Below are positions 17,407-25,175 of a stretch of DNA of 64,000 nucleotides, piece by piece. The DNA is from Fimbriimonadaceae bacterium. Its GTDB lineage: Bacteria; Armatimonadota; Fimbriimonadia; Fimbriimonadales; Fimbriimonadaceae. The notes beneath the pieces were generated by a model, which was not told the origin of the DNA, did no database searches, and saw nothing but the letters and a program-made list of their open reading frames with translations. Location of the stretch: assembly GCA_019638795.1 (NCBI GenBank), contig JAHBTB010000001.1:310001-374000 (forward strand), given 5' to 3'. Position 1 is the first letter of the stretch. Every line of letters starts with the position of its first letter. A program made the position numbers and the translations under genes.

Positions 17407-18864
17407 TCAGGTCAGATTATCCTGAAGAGCCGCCTGCCACTGCTTGTATGGGCCGTCGTAGGCGCCTGGGTCACGGGGGGTGTGCCGTCCGACCTCGGAC
17501 AGAGCGTGAAAGGCGTCGGCCGGCTCGCGCCACACGCCCAGGCCGATCCCCGCGCCGCGCGCCGCTCCGACCGCGCCGTCAGTGTCGTAGAGTCTGACCT
17601 CGCATTGGGTCACGTCGGCGAACACCTGGGCGAAGAGCGGGCTGAGGAACATGTTGGCCCGTCCGGCCCGAACACTGGTGACCTGGCTTCCCAGGCCCGC
17701 CATCGCCTCGACACCATGCCGGAACGCAAAGGCGACACCCTCCATGCCGGCACGGACGATGTGGGGCCGCCCGTGCCGGGCGAAGTCGAGTCCGGTAAAC
17801 GCGGCCCCCGGAGCGACGTTGCCTAGCGACCTTTCCGCCCCGTTGCCATAGGGCAAGGCCACCAGGCCGTCTGCCCCGGCCGGGGCCTCAGCGGCGAGTC
17901 TGTTCATGTCGTCAAAGGCCATGCCCGGACAGACCGTGCGCCTGACCCAACTGTAGAAGGACCCCGCGCCATTGACACAGAGGAGGGTGCCCGTCTTGCC
18001 GTTCACGTGGAGGAACGGATTGACGCGCTCCCGCGGGTCGGGCCGTGCCTGGTCACTGACGACATAGACGACGCCGCTGGTGCCCGCCGTCGCGGCCGCC
18101 TCGCCCGCCTGAAGGACCCCAAGAGAGAGTGCGTTGTTGGGTTGGTCGCCCGCGCGGTAAGTCACCGGGGTCCCCGTGGGGACGCCGGTCACGGCCGACG
18201 CGTCCGGGGTCACGTGCCCCTGGTCGCCAAAGGTCGGCACGACCTCGGGGACCAGATGGGCCACACCTGCCGCCTCCAGCAGCCCGGCGAACGGTCGGCC
18301 CGACGCAAACGACCAAGCCGCCATTTCGCTCAGGCCGCCTGGTGTGGTGGCCGCCCGACCGGTGAGCCGCCGGGCCACGTCGTCGCCGGGCAAGACCATG
18401 TGCTTGGCCCGGGCGAAGGTCTCCGGCTCGTTGTCCCGGACCCACGCCGCCTTGGCGACGGTGAAGTTGCCCGGCGTGTTCAGCGCCTCACGCAGGCATT
18501 CGTCACGGCCGACCCGTTCGGCCAAGGCCGCTCCGGTCTCGACCGCCCGGCCGTCGCACCAGATGACCGCGGGCCGTACCACCTGCCCGGCACCGTCGAG
18601 CAGCACCAAGCCGTGCATCTGGTACGCGACCCCGACCGCCACCACCTCGCGTACCCGCCCGCCGAGCCCGGTGACAGCCTCGACAAAGTGCCGCCACCAA
18701 TGGTCGGGGTCCTGCTCGGCCCACCCAGGCCGTGGTGACGACAACGGGACCTCGCCGGTCTGCGGAGACTGGCCGGTGGCGACCACCGCCCCGGTCTCGG
18801 CGTCGACAAGGGCCACCTTCACCGCAGACGTGCCGACGTCGACCCCGAGAAGATATGCGGCCAT
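17407..18864 (-). CDS. xylB: xylulokinase (FGGY family)
   Basis: 485 aa from ATG 18864, at the canonical N-terminus AAYLLGVDVGTSAVKVALVD (phosphate-1 loop); the frame extends 58 residues further upstream without family match. Seen: PGWAEQDPDHWW, GVAYQMHGLVLLD, AVIWCDGRA, GTSGVVYVVS and a second ATPase lobe. Phosphorylates D-xylulose to xylulose 5-phosphate for the pentose phosphate pathway. First gene of the xylB-xylA pair, which supports xylulose over other FGGY substrates. Confidence 0.93.
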   Translation of the reverse strand: MAAYLLGVDVGTSAVKVALVDAETGAVVATGQSPQTGEVPLSSPRPGWAEQDPDHWWRHFVEAVTGLGGRVREVVAVGVAYQMHGLVLLDGAGQVVRPAVIWCDGRAVETGAALAERVGRDECLREALNTPGNFTVAKAAWVRDNEPETFARAKHMVLPGDDVARRLTGRAATTPGGLSEMAAWSFASGRPFAGLLEAAGVAHLVPEVVPTFGDQGHVTPDASAVTGVPTGTPVTYRAGDQPNNALSLGVLQAGEAAATAGTSGVVYVVSDQARPDPRERVNPFLHVNGKTGTLLCVNGAGSFYSWVRRTVCPGMAFDDMNRLAAEAPAGADGLVALPYGNGAERSLGNVAPGAAFTGLDFARHGRPHIVRAGMEGVAFAFRHGVEAMAGLGSQVTSVRAGRANMFLSPLFAQVFADVTQCEVRLYDTDGAVGAARGAGIGLGVWREPADAFHALSEVGRHTPRDPGAYDGPYKQWQAALQDNLT

Positions 18865-18905
18865 GAGCGAGGTGATTGTGCGCCAAATGCGGACGGCGCG
18901 ACGCG

Positions 18906-19646
18906 CTACCCGAAGACGAGCATGCCGCCAAGATGCCCGGCCAATGCGACAAGCCCCGCCCCGACGACCAAGGCGACCCAATAGCCCGGTGAATCCAAGT
19001 GGGCGGTCCTTCGCCGCGCGACCACGGCCAACATGCAACCCGAGGCGGCGAGGGCAAGGAGCATATGGGTCTCAGCCTTGCCGTTCAGCCCATAGCCCAG
19101 CCTGATCGCGGCGGTGAAACCCAGCGCGACCGTCGGGACACTGACCAACGCCCCGCCGAGAAGGCACGGCCAGGCCGCGTCTCGTAGGCCTGACTTGCGC
19201 TTGAGTTTGCCGAGAACCTCAAGGAAAGCGCCGAACAGGAACAAGGCGATGGGAAAGTGGACGATGGTCGGGTGAAAGGAGTGGGCGGGGACAAGGGGCC
19301 GTGCGCTTTCTGTCTTTGGAGAAGAGGTCTCGGCCGTGGCCGGGCGTCCGGTCCGGGCAGGCATCTCGGACCCAAATGTCATGCCGTCGTCTCCGGTCAT
19401 TTTTTCGACGGCAGCAAAGACCGCGGCGTCGGGCTCGTCCTTTCCCGACTCGTGCATCACCTGCATCACCGCTTTCCCATATGCGTTGTGTTCGGGAGGC
19501 GATGTGTGGCAGTTACGGCACTGGGCCTCGGCCGCCGGTGAGCCCGGCGCGGGTTTGTAGTGGTCGTCAAAAGCGACCAAGAATTCGGGCTTGGCCGAGG
19601 CCATCGTCGCCAGGACAAAGACGAGGATGGGAATGACCCGGCGCAT
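18906..19646 (-). CDS. c-type cytochrome motif fused to a DUF2231 membrane domain
   Basis: 246 aa from ATG 19646. Order: signal peptide (MRRVIPILVFVLATMASA), a short periplasmic part with one heme motif C43-RNC-H47, a linker, then a DUF2231-type membrane domain opening with HPTIVHFPIALFLFGAF and about four helices. DUF2231 proteins are often linked to cytochromes; the histidines near its start may bind heme (inference). Possible role in a redox chain at the membrane. Longer upstream readings run through the tRNA gene and are rejected. Confidence 0.75.
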   Translation of the reverse strand: MRRVIPILVFVLATMASAKPEFLVAFDDHYKPAPGSPAAEAQCRNCHTSPPEHNAYGKAVMQVMHESGKDEPDAAVFAAVEKMTGDDGMTFGSEMPARTGRPATAETSSPKTESARPLVPAHSFHPTIVHFPIALFLFGAFLEVLGKLKRKSGLRDAAWPCLLGGALVSVPTVALGFTAAIRLGYGLNGKAETHMLLALAASGCMLAVVARRRTAHLDSPGYWVALVVGAGLVALAGHLGGMLVFG

Positions 19647-19695
19647 TGAGGGAATAAACTCGCCTTTGACGGCTAGAGTTCCACCAATTTGGAGA

Positions 19696-19771
19696 TGGCG
19701 CGCTCGAGAGGACTCGAACCTCCGACCCTCAGCTCCGCAAGCTGATGCTCTATCCACTGAGCTACGAGCGC
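19696..19771 (-). tRNA. tRNA-Arg, anticodon GCG, CCA encoded
   Basis: Minus-strand cloverleaf: acceptor GCGCTCG / CGAGCGC, D arm GCTC-AGTGGATA-GAGC, anticodon stem TCAGC / GCTGA with loop TTGCGGA (anticodon GCG, reads CGC), T arm GGAGG-TTCGAGT-CCTCT, discriminator G and genomic CCA (19696-19698). Most bacteria read CGN-pyrimidine with ACG modified to inosine, so GCG is unusual. Confidence 0.95.
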
Positions 19772-19786
19772 GCTCGTGAGAAGGGC

Positions 19787-19792
19787 ATTATA
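19787..19792 (-). promoter_or_regulatory. consensus -10 (TATAAT) of the tRNA-Arg gene
   Basis: Perfect TATAAT on the minus strand, 15 bases before the tRNA 5' end. No good -35 match is visible at 16-18 bases. Confidence 0.65.
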
Positions 19793-19824
19793 TCCGGTCG
19801 GACTGATAGACCAGAGGCCATAGG

Positions 19825-19830
19825 TAATCT
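19825..19830 (+). promoter_or_regulatory. TANNNT -10 motif of the fadN-like gene
   Basis: TAATCT, 8 bases before ATG 19839, no ribosome site. Confidence 0.45.
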
Positions 19831-19838
19831 CGCGACCA

Positions 19839-22010
19839 ATGTCACCAGACAGCCGCAAGGTCTGCGTCCTCGGTGCCGGAACGATGGGATCGGGGATTGC
19901 CGCCCACCTCGCCAACATCGGCTTCGACGTGACGCTTCTCGACGCGACCGCCGAGTCGGCCCGGGCCGCCTATGAGCGGGCCCTCGCCGTCCGCCCGCCC
20001 CACTTCTATTTGTCCGGCACCGCCGACCTCGTCCGACTGGGGTCGGTGGAAAACGACTTGGCGTGGGTCGGCGAGGCGGACTGGGTCTGCGAGGCGATCG
20101 TGGAAAAGCTGGAGGCCAAACGGGCGATGTACCGGGCCATCGAACCTCACCTGAAACCGGGGGCGATGGTGAGCACGAACACCAGCGGCCTGCAAATCTC
20201 GTTGCTCAAGGAAGGGATGGGCGAGAGCTTCCGCCGTGTCTTTTTGGGCACCCACTTTTTCAACCCGCCCCGCTATCTGAAGCTCTTGGAACTGATCCCG
20301 ACCGACGAGACGGACCCGGCGGTCGTGGCGGGCATGACCGAGTTCCTGGAGTCCCGGGTGGCCCGTCGGGTGGTCGTGGCCAAGGACACCCCGGGGTTCA
20401 TCGCGAACCGGTTCGGGATGTGGTCGATGTTCATGGCGGTGCACGCGGCGGAAAAGCTGGGGTTGACGATCGAAGAGGTCGACGCCATCACGGGGCCGTT
20501 CCTCGGCCGTCCACGCAGCGGCAGTTTTCGGCTCAACGACCTTGTCGGCCTCGACATCATGGGCGACATCGCCGCCAACCTGGTCGAACGTTGCCCTCAC
20601 GACCCGGGCACCGCGCACCTGGCCACGCCGCGCTCGATGCAGGTGCTGGTCGAGCGCGGCTGGACCGGGTCGAAGGCCGGCCAGGGCTACTACCGAAAGG
20701 AAGGCAAGGAGTTTGTCAGCTTCGACCTGAACACGCTGGCCTACCGCGAGAGGCGGGAGCCCGACCTGCCCGCCCTGGCCGAACTAGGCCGTCGTCCCCT
20801 TGCCGAGAGGTTGAGCGGAGGATTGCAGGCCCGCGACCAAGTCGGCGAGTTCCTGCGGACGTACCTCGTGCCGACCCTTCGTTATGCGAACGAGATCAGA
20901 GAGGAGATCAGCCACGACGTCCGCGACTTCGACCGCGTCATGAAGTGGGGGTTTGGCTGGGAGGCTGGGCCGTTCGAGATGATCGACATGGTCGGCGCCG
21001 AACACCTAGGGTTGGCCACCCGCAAGTTTTACGAAGGTGCGGAGGTCCTCAGCCACGCGGGGTCTTACTTCCTTCCCAAACCAGAGCCCCTCTTCAAGCC
21101 CCTTACCGATTTTCCCGTCGCGCAGACCTGGGCCAAGTTCCGTACCCGCGACATGGGGGACGGCGTGACGGCGGTGGCGCTCACCACCAAGATGGGGGTC
21201 TATGACCCGGAAGTCGTCCGCGACTTGACGACCCTCCTTGAGAGCGGGCAGATCGACCGGCTGGTCTTGACCAGCGAGGCCAAGTCGTATTCCGCCGGGT
21301 TCGACGTCCGGTTCTTTGTCGAAAAGATGGAGGCTAAGGACTACGGCGCGATCGACGACGCGATCGCCGCGTTCCAGCGCCTCGGCGTCCTGCTCGGCAA
21401 GGTGCCCAGCGTGGCGGCAGTCTGGGGACACTGCTTGGGGGGAGGGTTCGAGATGGCGGCGTCGTGTTCCCTGATCGCTGCCGCGGCCGAAACCCAGATC
21501 GGCCTGCCCGAAGCAAAGGTCGGCGTGATCCCCGGGGGAGGAGGCACCGCGCTGATGCGCACCCGCTGCCAATCCGGCGGAGCCAAGGGCCTCACCGAGG
21601 CGGTCAAGACACTGGCGACGGCCACAGTCAGCGACAACGCCGACCACGCCCGCAAACTCGGGTTCATGAGGAACGAGGACGTCACCGTCTATCACCCGGA
21701 CATGCTCTTCACCGAAGCTAAGCGGCTGGCCCTCACTGCAACGGCACGAGGGAGCAGCCCGTGGGCCAGCGTGGAGGGGCCGGTGACCGGCATGGTGGAC
21801 CGGGCCCTCCAGGAACTGAAGGCCAAGGGCCAGTTGAGCGACCATGACGTCTTCATTGCCGAGCAGGCCAAACCGGTCTTCGGCAAAGCGACCTCATACG
21901 AAGACGCTCTGGACAAAGAGCGGGCTGGGTTTGTGGCCTGTTGCAAGGAAGGACTGAGCTTGGCCCGGGCCCGACACATGCTCGAGTCCGGAAAGCCGTT
22001 GCGCAACTGA
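19839..22010 (+). CDS. fadN: 3-hydroxyacyl-CoA dehydrogenase / enoyl-CoA hydratase (FadN-like)
   Basis: 723 aa. N-terminal NAD-binding Rossmann fold (VLGAGTMGSGIAAHLA), STNTSGLQISLL, the dehydrogenase signature GTHFFNPPRYLKLLELIP and DTPGFIANRFG, then a C-terminal crotonase domain with SAGFDVRFF and GGGFEMAASCSLIAA. Dehydrogenase first, hydratase second is the FadN (B. subtilis YusL) order, opposite to E. coli FadB. It would carry out the two middle steps of fatty acid beta-oxidation. No thiolase or acyl-CoA dehydrogenase adjoins it; leuD follows after 17 bases. Confidence 0.92.
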   Translation: MSPDSRKVCVLGAGTMGSGIAAHLANIGFDVTLLDATAESARAAYERALAVRPPHFYLSGTADLVRLGSVENDLAWVGEADWVCEAIVEKLEAKRAMYRAIEPHLKPGAMVSTNTSGLQISLLKEGMGESFRRVFLGTHFFNPPRYLKLLELIPTDETDPAVVAGMTEFLESRVARRVVVAKDTPGFIANRFGMWSMFMAVHAAEKLGLTIEEVDAITGPFLGRPRSGSFRLNDLVGLDIMGDIAANLVERCPHDPGTAHLATPRSMQVLVERGWTGSKAGQGYYRKEGKEFVSFDLNTLAYRERREPDLPALAELGRRPLAERLSGGLQARDQVGEFLRTYLVPTLRYANEIREEISHDVRDFDRVMKWGFGWEAGPFEMIDMVGAEHLGLATRKFYEGAEVLSHAGSYFLPKPEPLFKPLTDFPVAQTWAKFRTRDMGDGVTAVALTTKMGVYDPEVVRDLTTLLESGQIDRLVLTSEAKSYSAGFDVRFFVEKMEAKDYGAIDDAIAAFQRLGVLLGKVPSVAAVWGHCLGGGFEMAASCSLIAAAAETQIGLPEAKVGVIPGGGGTALMRTRCQSGGAKGLTEAVKTLATATVSDNADHARKLGFMRNEDVTVYHPDMLFTEAKRLALTATARGSSPWASVEGPVTGMVDRALQELKAKGQLSDHDVFIAEQAKPVFGKATSYEDALDKERAGFVACCKEGLSLARARHMLESGKPLRN

Positions 22011-22027
22011 AGCAGAATCATAAGGCG

Positions 22028-22624
22028 ATGGCAGGATTCACCCAGCACACGGGCACCACGGCGGTCTACGACGCCGACCACGTGGACACCGACCGGATCA
22101 TCCCGGCCCGGTTCCTCAGCATGGTCACCCGGTCCGGCTACGGCCGATTGCTCTTCAACGACGTGCGCCGACAGGAGTCCTGCTTCCCGCTTGACCAAGC
22201 GGACGCGGAAGGGGCCAGTGTGCTGGTCGTCGGCACGAACTTTGGTTGCGGGTCCAGCCGCGAGCATGCGGTCTGGGCGATCCAGCAGGCCGGCTTCGTC
22301 GCTGTCGTCGCCCGCCGGGACCCCGACTCGCCGGGATACAGCGACATCTTTCGAAGCAACGCCGGCAACTGTGGCCTGCTCTTGGTCGAGTTGCCGCCCG
22401 AGAGCCACCGCCGTCTCGTCGAAGCTGGTTCGGGGGCCCGGGTCACCGTCGACCTCGTCCGGCAGGTGGTCGTGCTGGACGGCCATGAACTGCCGTTTGA
22501 CATCAACCCCGCCGTCCGCGAGCAACTGCTGGCCGGCCTCGACCTCGTGGGCACGACGCTCGTCCACGAAGGCGACATCGCCCAGTTCGAGGAGAAATGG
22601 GACGCGTTCGCGCCGAAAGTGTGA
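22028..22624 (+). CDS. leuD: 3-isopropylmalate dehydratase small subunit
   Basis: 198 aa, close to the usual ~200. Start ATG 22028 has TAAGG just upstream and gives the family N-terminus (TTAVYDADHVDTDRIIPARFL); the frame extends upstream into fadN but without family match. Signature GTNFGCGSSREHAVWAIQQAGF is the aconitase swivel-domain substrate loop. With LeuC it isomerises 2-isopropylmalate in leucine synthesis. leuC and leuB are not here, and the fadN neighbour gives no clue. Confidence 0.93.
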   Translation: MAGFTQHTGTTAVYDADHVDTDRIIPARFLSMVTRSGYGRLLFNDVRRQESCFPLDQADAEGASVLVVGTNFGCGSSREHAVWAIQQAGFVAVVARRDPDSPGYSDIFRSNAGNCGLLLVELPPESHRRLVEAGSGARVTVDLVRQVVVLDGHELPFDINPAVREQLLAGLDLVGTTLVHEGDIAQFEEKWDAFAPKV

Positions 22625-22670
22625 TGCGCCTCCGTGATAAGAGCGTCAGAATGGACAAGGACGCAATCTG

Positions 22671-23177
22671 ATGATGGTCAGCCTCACCGCACTCGCCCTC
22701 TTCGCCCACGGCGTGCTCACCGCCCCAGTGCAGGGTCAACCCAAGTCGCAGGACAAGCCAAACCCCTTCCGCCGGTTCCAACTGAAGGACTTGGCCAAGG
22801 CGACCATCAAGGTCGACGGGAAGCACGAGTTCACCGCGTGGATCATGGACACCGACGCCAAGCGGATGGAAGGCATGATGTTCCTGGAGGACAGCGACTT
22901 CACCGAAAAGCAGGCGATGGTCTTTGTCTTCAAAGAGGCCGAACCACTTAGCTTCTGGATGAAGAACACGAAGGTGCCGTTGGACATCGCCTACTGCGGC
23001 AAGGACAAGGTGATCAACACTGTCTACACGATGAGCGCCTTCGACACGACGTCCAACTACTCGTCGCGGCAGGCGTCGATGTACGCCATCGAGTTCAAGG
23101 CCGGCGTCTTCAAAAAGCTCGGCATCCGCCCGGGCGCGAAGGTCGACATCCCCTCGACGGTCAAAGCAAAGGACTGA
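22671..23177 (+). CDS. DUF192 family secreted protein
   Basis: 168 aa with a signal peptide (VSLTALALFAHGVLTAPVQG). The mature part carries the DUF192 signature: MDTDAKRMEGMMF, AMVFVFKEAEPLSFWMKNTKVPLDIAYC and a C-terminal GIRPGAKV. DUF192 is a small beta domain of unknown function found in periplasmic proteins. ATG 22674 is an equally possible start. Confidence 0.88.
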   Translation: MMVSLTALALFAHGVLTAPVQGQPKSQDKPNPFRRFQLKDLAKATIKVDGKHEFTAWIMDTDAKRMEGMMFLEDSDFTEKQAMVFVFKEAEPLSFWMKNTKVPLDIAYCGKDKVINTVYTMSAFDTTSNYSSRQASMYAIEFKAGVFKKLGIRPGAKVDIPSTVKAKD

Positions 23178-23185
23178 CCAAGACC

Positions 23186-23210
23186 GTGCCCCCGCCGGTG
23201 ACGGGGGCAC
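23186..23210. terminator. hairpin between convergent DUF192 and prepilin-like genes
   Basis: GTGCCCCCG (23186-23194) pairs perfectly with CGGGGGCAC (23202-23210), 7-base loop. It lies between two convergent stop codons and could serve both; no T-run follows. Confidence 0.55.
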
Positions 23211-23218
23211 AGCCAGCC

Positions 23219-23977
23219 TTAGTCACAAACGCCGTACCACGTCCCCGACCAGGAGTCGGGGTTAGCCTCTCCCGACCGGTGCCCCAGGACATCGACGACC
23301 TGCTGGTCAAAGGCTCCGGCCGAGACGATCCACTTGGCGTGGCCGTCGGCAAAGATCGTCGTACCGCCAAGGTCGCTCCATGTCTTGTAGTAGTCGGCCG
23401 GTGGTGGGCAGTCGTAGCCGTACCGCGCGCATCCGGTGTCGAACTTGTGGTCGAACCACGGCAGCATCTCCGACCTCATGACCCGTGACTCGGCGGGCCA
23501 TTCGATGGCCGTCTCGCTCACGGTGCGGTTGAACGTCATCGGGGTGTTGTTTTGGCTGGACTCGCCGGCCGCCACCGAATAGAGGCACTGGGTGAACCGG
23601 TACGACGACCCGTAAGCCTTCCAATAGGAGTCCGCACCGGGGACGTCGACCGCGGTGTACGGCCCCCCGTTGTCCCAGGGCGAGCGAAAGATGTCCTTAC
23701 TCTTGGTGTAGGGGAACAGCAGGACTTCGACGCCCTTGTGGCCCGGAGCCCCCGCGGGGGGCACGGAGTTGTAGGCATAGAAGAGCGGCATGGTGTCGTC
23801 GTAGTCGCTCAGGTACAGCTTGACCGCGACCCCGATCTGGCGGCCGTTGCTCAGGCATTGGGTGTTCTTGGCCGCCGCCTTGGCCCGCGCGAAAACGGGA
23901 AACAGGATCGCGGCCAGGATCGCGATGATCGCGATGACGACGAGGAGCTCGATGAGCGTGAAGGCTCGGTTTCGCAT
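23219..23977 (-). CDS. prepilin-like secreted protein with C-terminal ADGH motif
   Basis: 252 aa. N-terminal type IV prepilin motif [28 protein letters not shown]: cleavage after Ala, Glu at +5. A C-terminal [11 protein letters not shown] resembles the H-X9-DG tail of DUF1559-type proteins, but the histidine 9 residues before DG is Ser here. The middle is aromatic and cysteine-bearing (CARYGYDC). Such proteins are numerous in Armatimonadota and Planctomycetes and are presumed exported by T2SS/T4P-like machines. Remarkably, it is the only gene downstream of a TPP riboswitch (24055-24151). No thiamine-related domain is recognisable. Confidence 0.85.
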   Translation of the reverse strand: MRNRAFTLIELLVVIAIIAILAAILFPVFARAKAAAKNTQCLSNGRQIGVAVKLYLSDYDDTMPLFYAYNSVPPAGAPGHKGVEVLLFPYTKSKDIFRSPWDNGGPYTAVDVPGADSYWKAYGSSYRFTQCLYSVAAGESSQNNTPMTFNRTVSETAIEWPAESRVMRSEMLPWFDHKFDTGCARYGYDCPPPADYYKTWSDLGGTTIFADGHAKWIVSAGAFDQQVVDVLGHRSGEANPDSWSGTWYGVCD

Positions 23978-24054
23978 GGTTGTCCCGGCTCGTCCCCGAC
24001 GGCGCGACAGCCTGGTTGGCCGTCACGCCCCGGTCATGACCCGAGACCCGTCGG
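23978..24054 (-). promoter_or_regulatory. putative expression platform of the TPP riboswitch
   Basis: 77 bases between riboswitch and ATG. CCGACGG directly 3' of the P1 helix (24048-24054) is complementary to CCGTCGG (23996-24002), which lies just upstream of the start region, so a TPP-dependent switch in accessibility is possible. No T-run, so translational control is more likely than termination. Confidence 0.4.
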
Positions 24055-24151
24055 CCGCAATCCCTCCGCCGGCATGACCCGGATCAGGTTCAAGGGGACA
24101 ACTCTCGCTCGTTCGAGAGAATCTCAGCCCATCGTCGGGCACCCCCTGCGG
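24055..24151 (-). promoter_or_regulatory. TPP riboswitch (THI element)
   Basis: On the minus strand: P1 CCGCA / TGCGG; GGGGGTGCCC; the invariant GGGCTGAGA; an extra P3a hairpin CTCTCG / CGAGAG; CCCTTGAACCTGATC; CCGGGTCATGCCGG (P4-P5 region); and GCGGAGGGA. All core positions contacting the pyrimidine and pyrophosphate are present. It lies downstream of the esterase stop and upstream of the prepilin-like gene, same strand. The element normally controls thiamine synthesis or uptake genes; none is nearby. Confidence 0.93.
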
Positions 24152-24225
24152 TCGCGCGCCAGATGACTGACGCCACCCTTGAGGATACGCCATCGGCGCC
24201 GTGCCGGGAGGAGGAGGCCCAGTCA

Positions 24226-25080
24226 CTACCGCTTGGCCGGGAACAGGTACTGGAGGACCAGGGGGAACCGCTTGGCCCAGGCCGTTTCGTTATGCGCTGA
24301 CCCGATCTCCTCGTAGTAGGTGAAGTCAGACGGTTGCTTCCAGCCTTTCGCAGCCATGACGTCGCGCAGGGCCCGCGTGTCGGTCGAGGCGCCGATCTCC
24401 AGGGTCCCGACGTCCAGCCACAACCGCCGCCATGGGCGCGACCGCAACGCCTCGACCCGCTTCACCATGACCTTCTGGTCCCACCACAAGCTGGGAGAAA
24501 GCACGGCGAGCTTGCCAAAGACCTCGGGCCTGGTCAGCCCCATGTGAAGGGTGACGATGCCGCCGAAGGAAGACCCGCACAGACCGGTGTCGTCTGGGCC
24601 GGTCTTGACGCGGTAGTTTTTGGCGACGAAGGGCATCAGTTCGTCGGTGACGAACTTGGTGTACTGGTCTGCCTTGCCGCCGACGTCCTCCTTCCCGAGC
24701 CTGGCCCGCGTGGGCAGGTACTCGTCGCCCCGGGCTGTCCCGGCGTTGTCGACGCCCACGATGACCACTGGTTCGACAAGCCCCGCCTCGACTCCCGCTT
24801 TCAGGGCTTCGTCGGCCTGCCATTCTTGGTTCGGGATGAACGACGTGAACCCGTCGAAGACGTTCTGGCCGTCATGCATGTAGAGCACGGGGTACTTGCG
24901 GTCGGGCTCGCTCCGGTAGCCCGGCGGGAGGCACACCCAGACGGTGCGCTTGTTGCCAAGCACCTGGCTCGAAAAGTTTTCGTGGCGCACGACCTCGAGG
25001 GACAACGAGTGCCGACGGACGACGGGTTTTTGTCCTTGGCCAAGGAGAATCGAAGCGGCCCAGGCGGCGGCGATGCTCAT
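24226..25080 (-). CDS. secreted esterase of the esterase D / Fes-like family
   Basis: 284 aa from ATG 25080, which starts a signal peptide (SIAAAWAASILLGQG). Alpha/beta hydrolase: VWVCLPPGY, YPVLYMHDGQNVFDG (oxyanion side), nucleophile elbow GSSFGG, acid in LDVGTLE, and catalytic His in SAHNETAW. This is the putative-esterase family (enterochelin esterase, esterase D, feruloyl esterase). The substrate is unknown. The TPP riboswitch begins 74 bases after its stop, so the two are probably separate units. Confidence 0.85.
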   Translation of the reverse strand: MSIAAAWAASILLGQGQKPVVRRHSLSLEVVRHENFSSQVLGNKRTVWVCLPPGYRSEPDRKYPVLYMHDGQNVFDGFTSFIPNQEWQADEALKAGVEAGLVEPVVIVGVDNAGTARGDEYLPTRARLGKEDVGGKADQYTKFVTDELMPFVAKNYRVKTGPDDTGLCGSSFGGIVTLHMGLTRPEVFGKLAVLSPSLWWDQKVMVKRVEALRSRPWRRLWLDVGTLEIGASTDTRALRDVMAAKGWKQPSDFTYYEEIGSAHNETAWAKRFPLVLQYLFPAKR

Positions 25081-25090
25081 CAATGAAGTA

Positions 25091-25096
25091 AGACTA
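25091..25096 (-). promoter_or_regulatory. TANNNT -10 motif of the esterase gene
   Basis: TAGTCT on the minus strand, 10 bases before ATG 25080; no ribosome site. Confidence 0.35.
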
Positions 25097-25175
25097 CCGG
25101 AATGCCCAAGATTGTCGGCGTTTGGCATGTCCCGCTGAACAACCGGGCCGGAATTGCGTCAATTGACTCGTTGTC

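Noticed and set aside
19647-19757. N-terminal extension of the DUF2231 protein
   Set aside because: It would translate through the tRNA-Arg gene; the signal peptide begins at ATG 19646.
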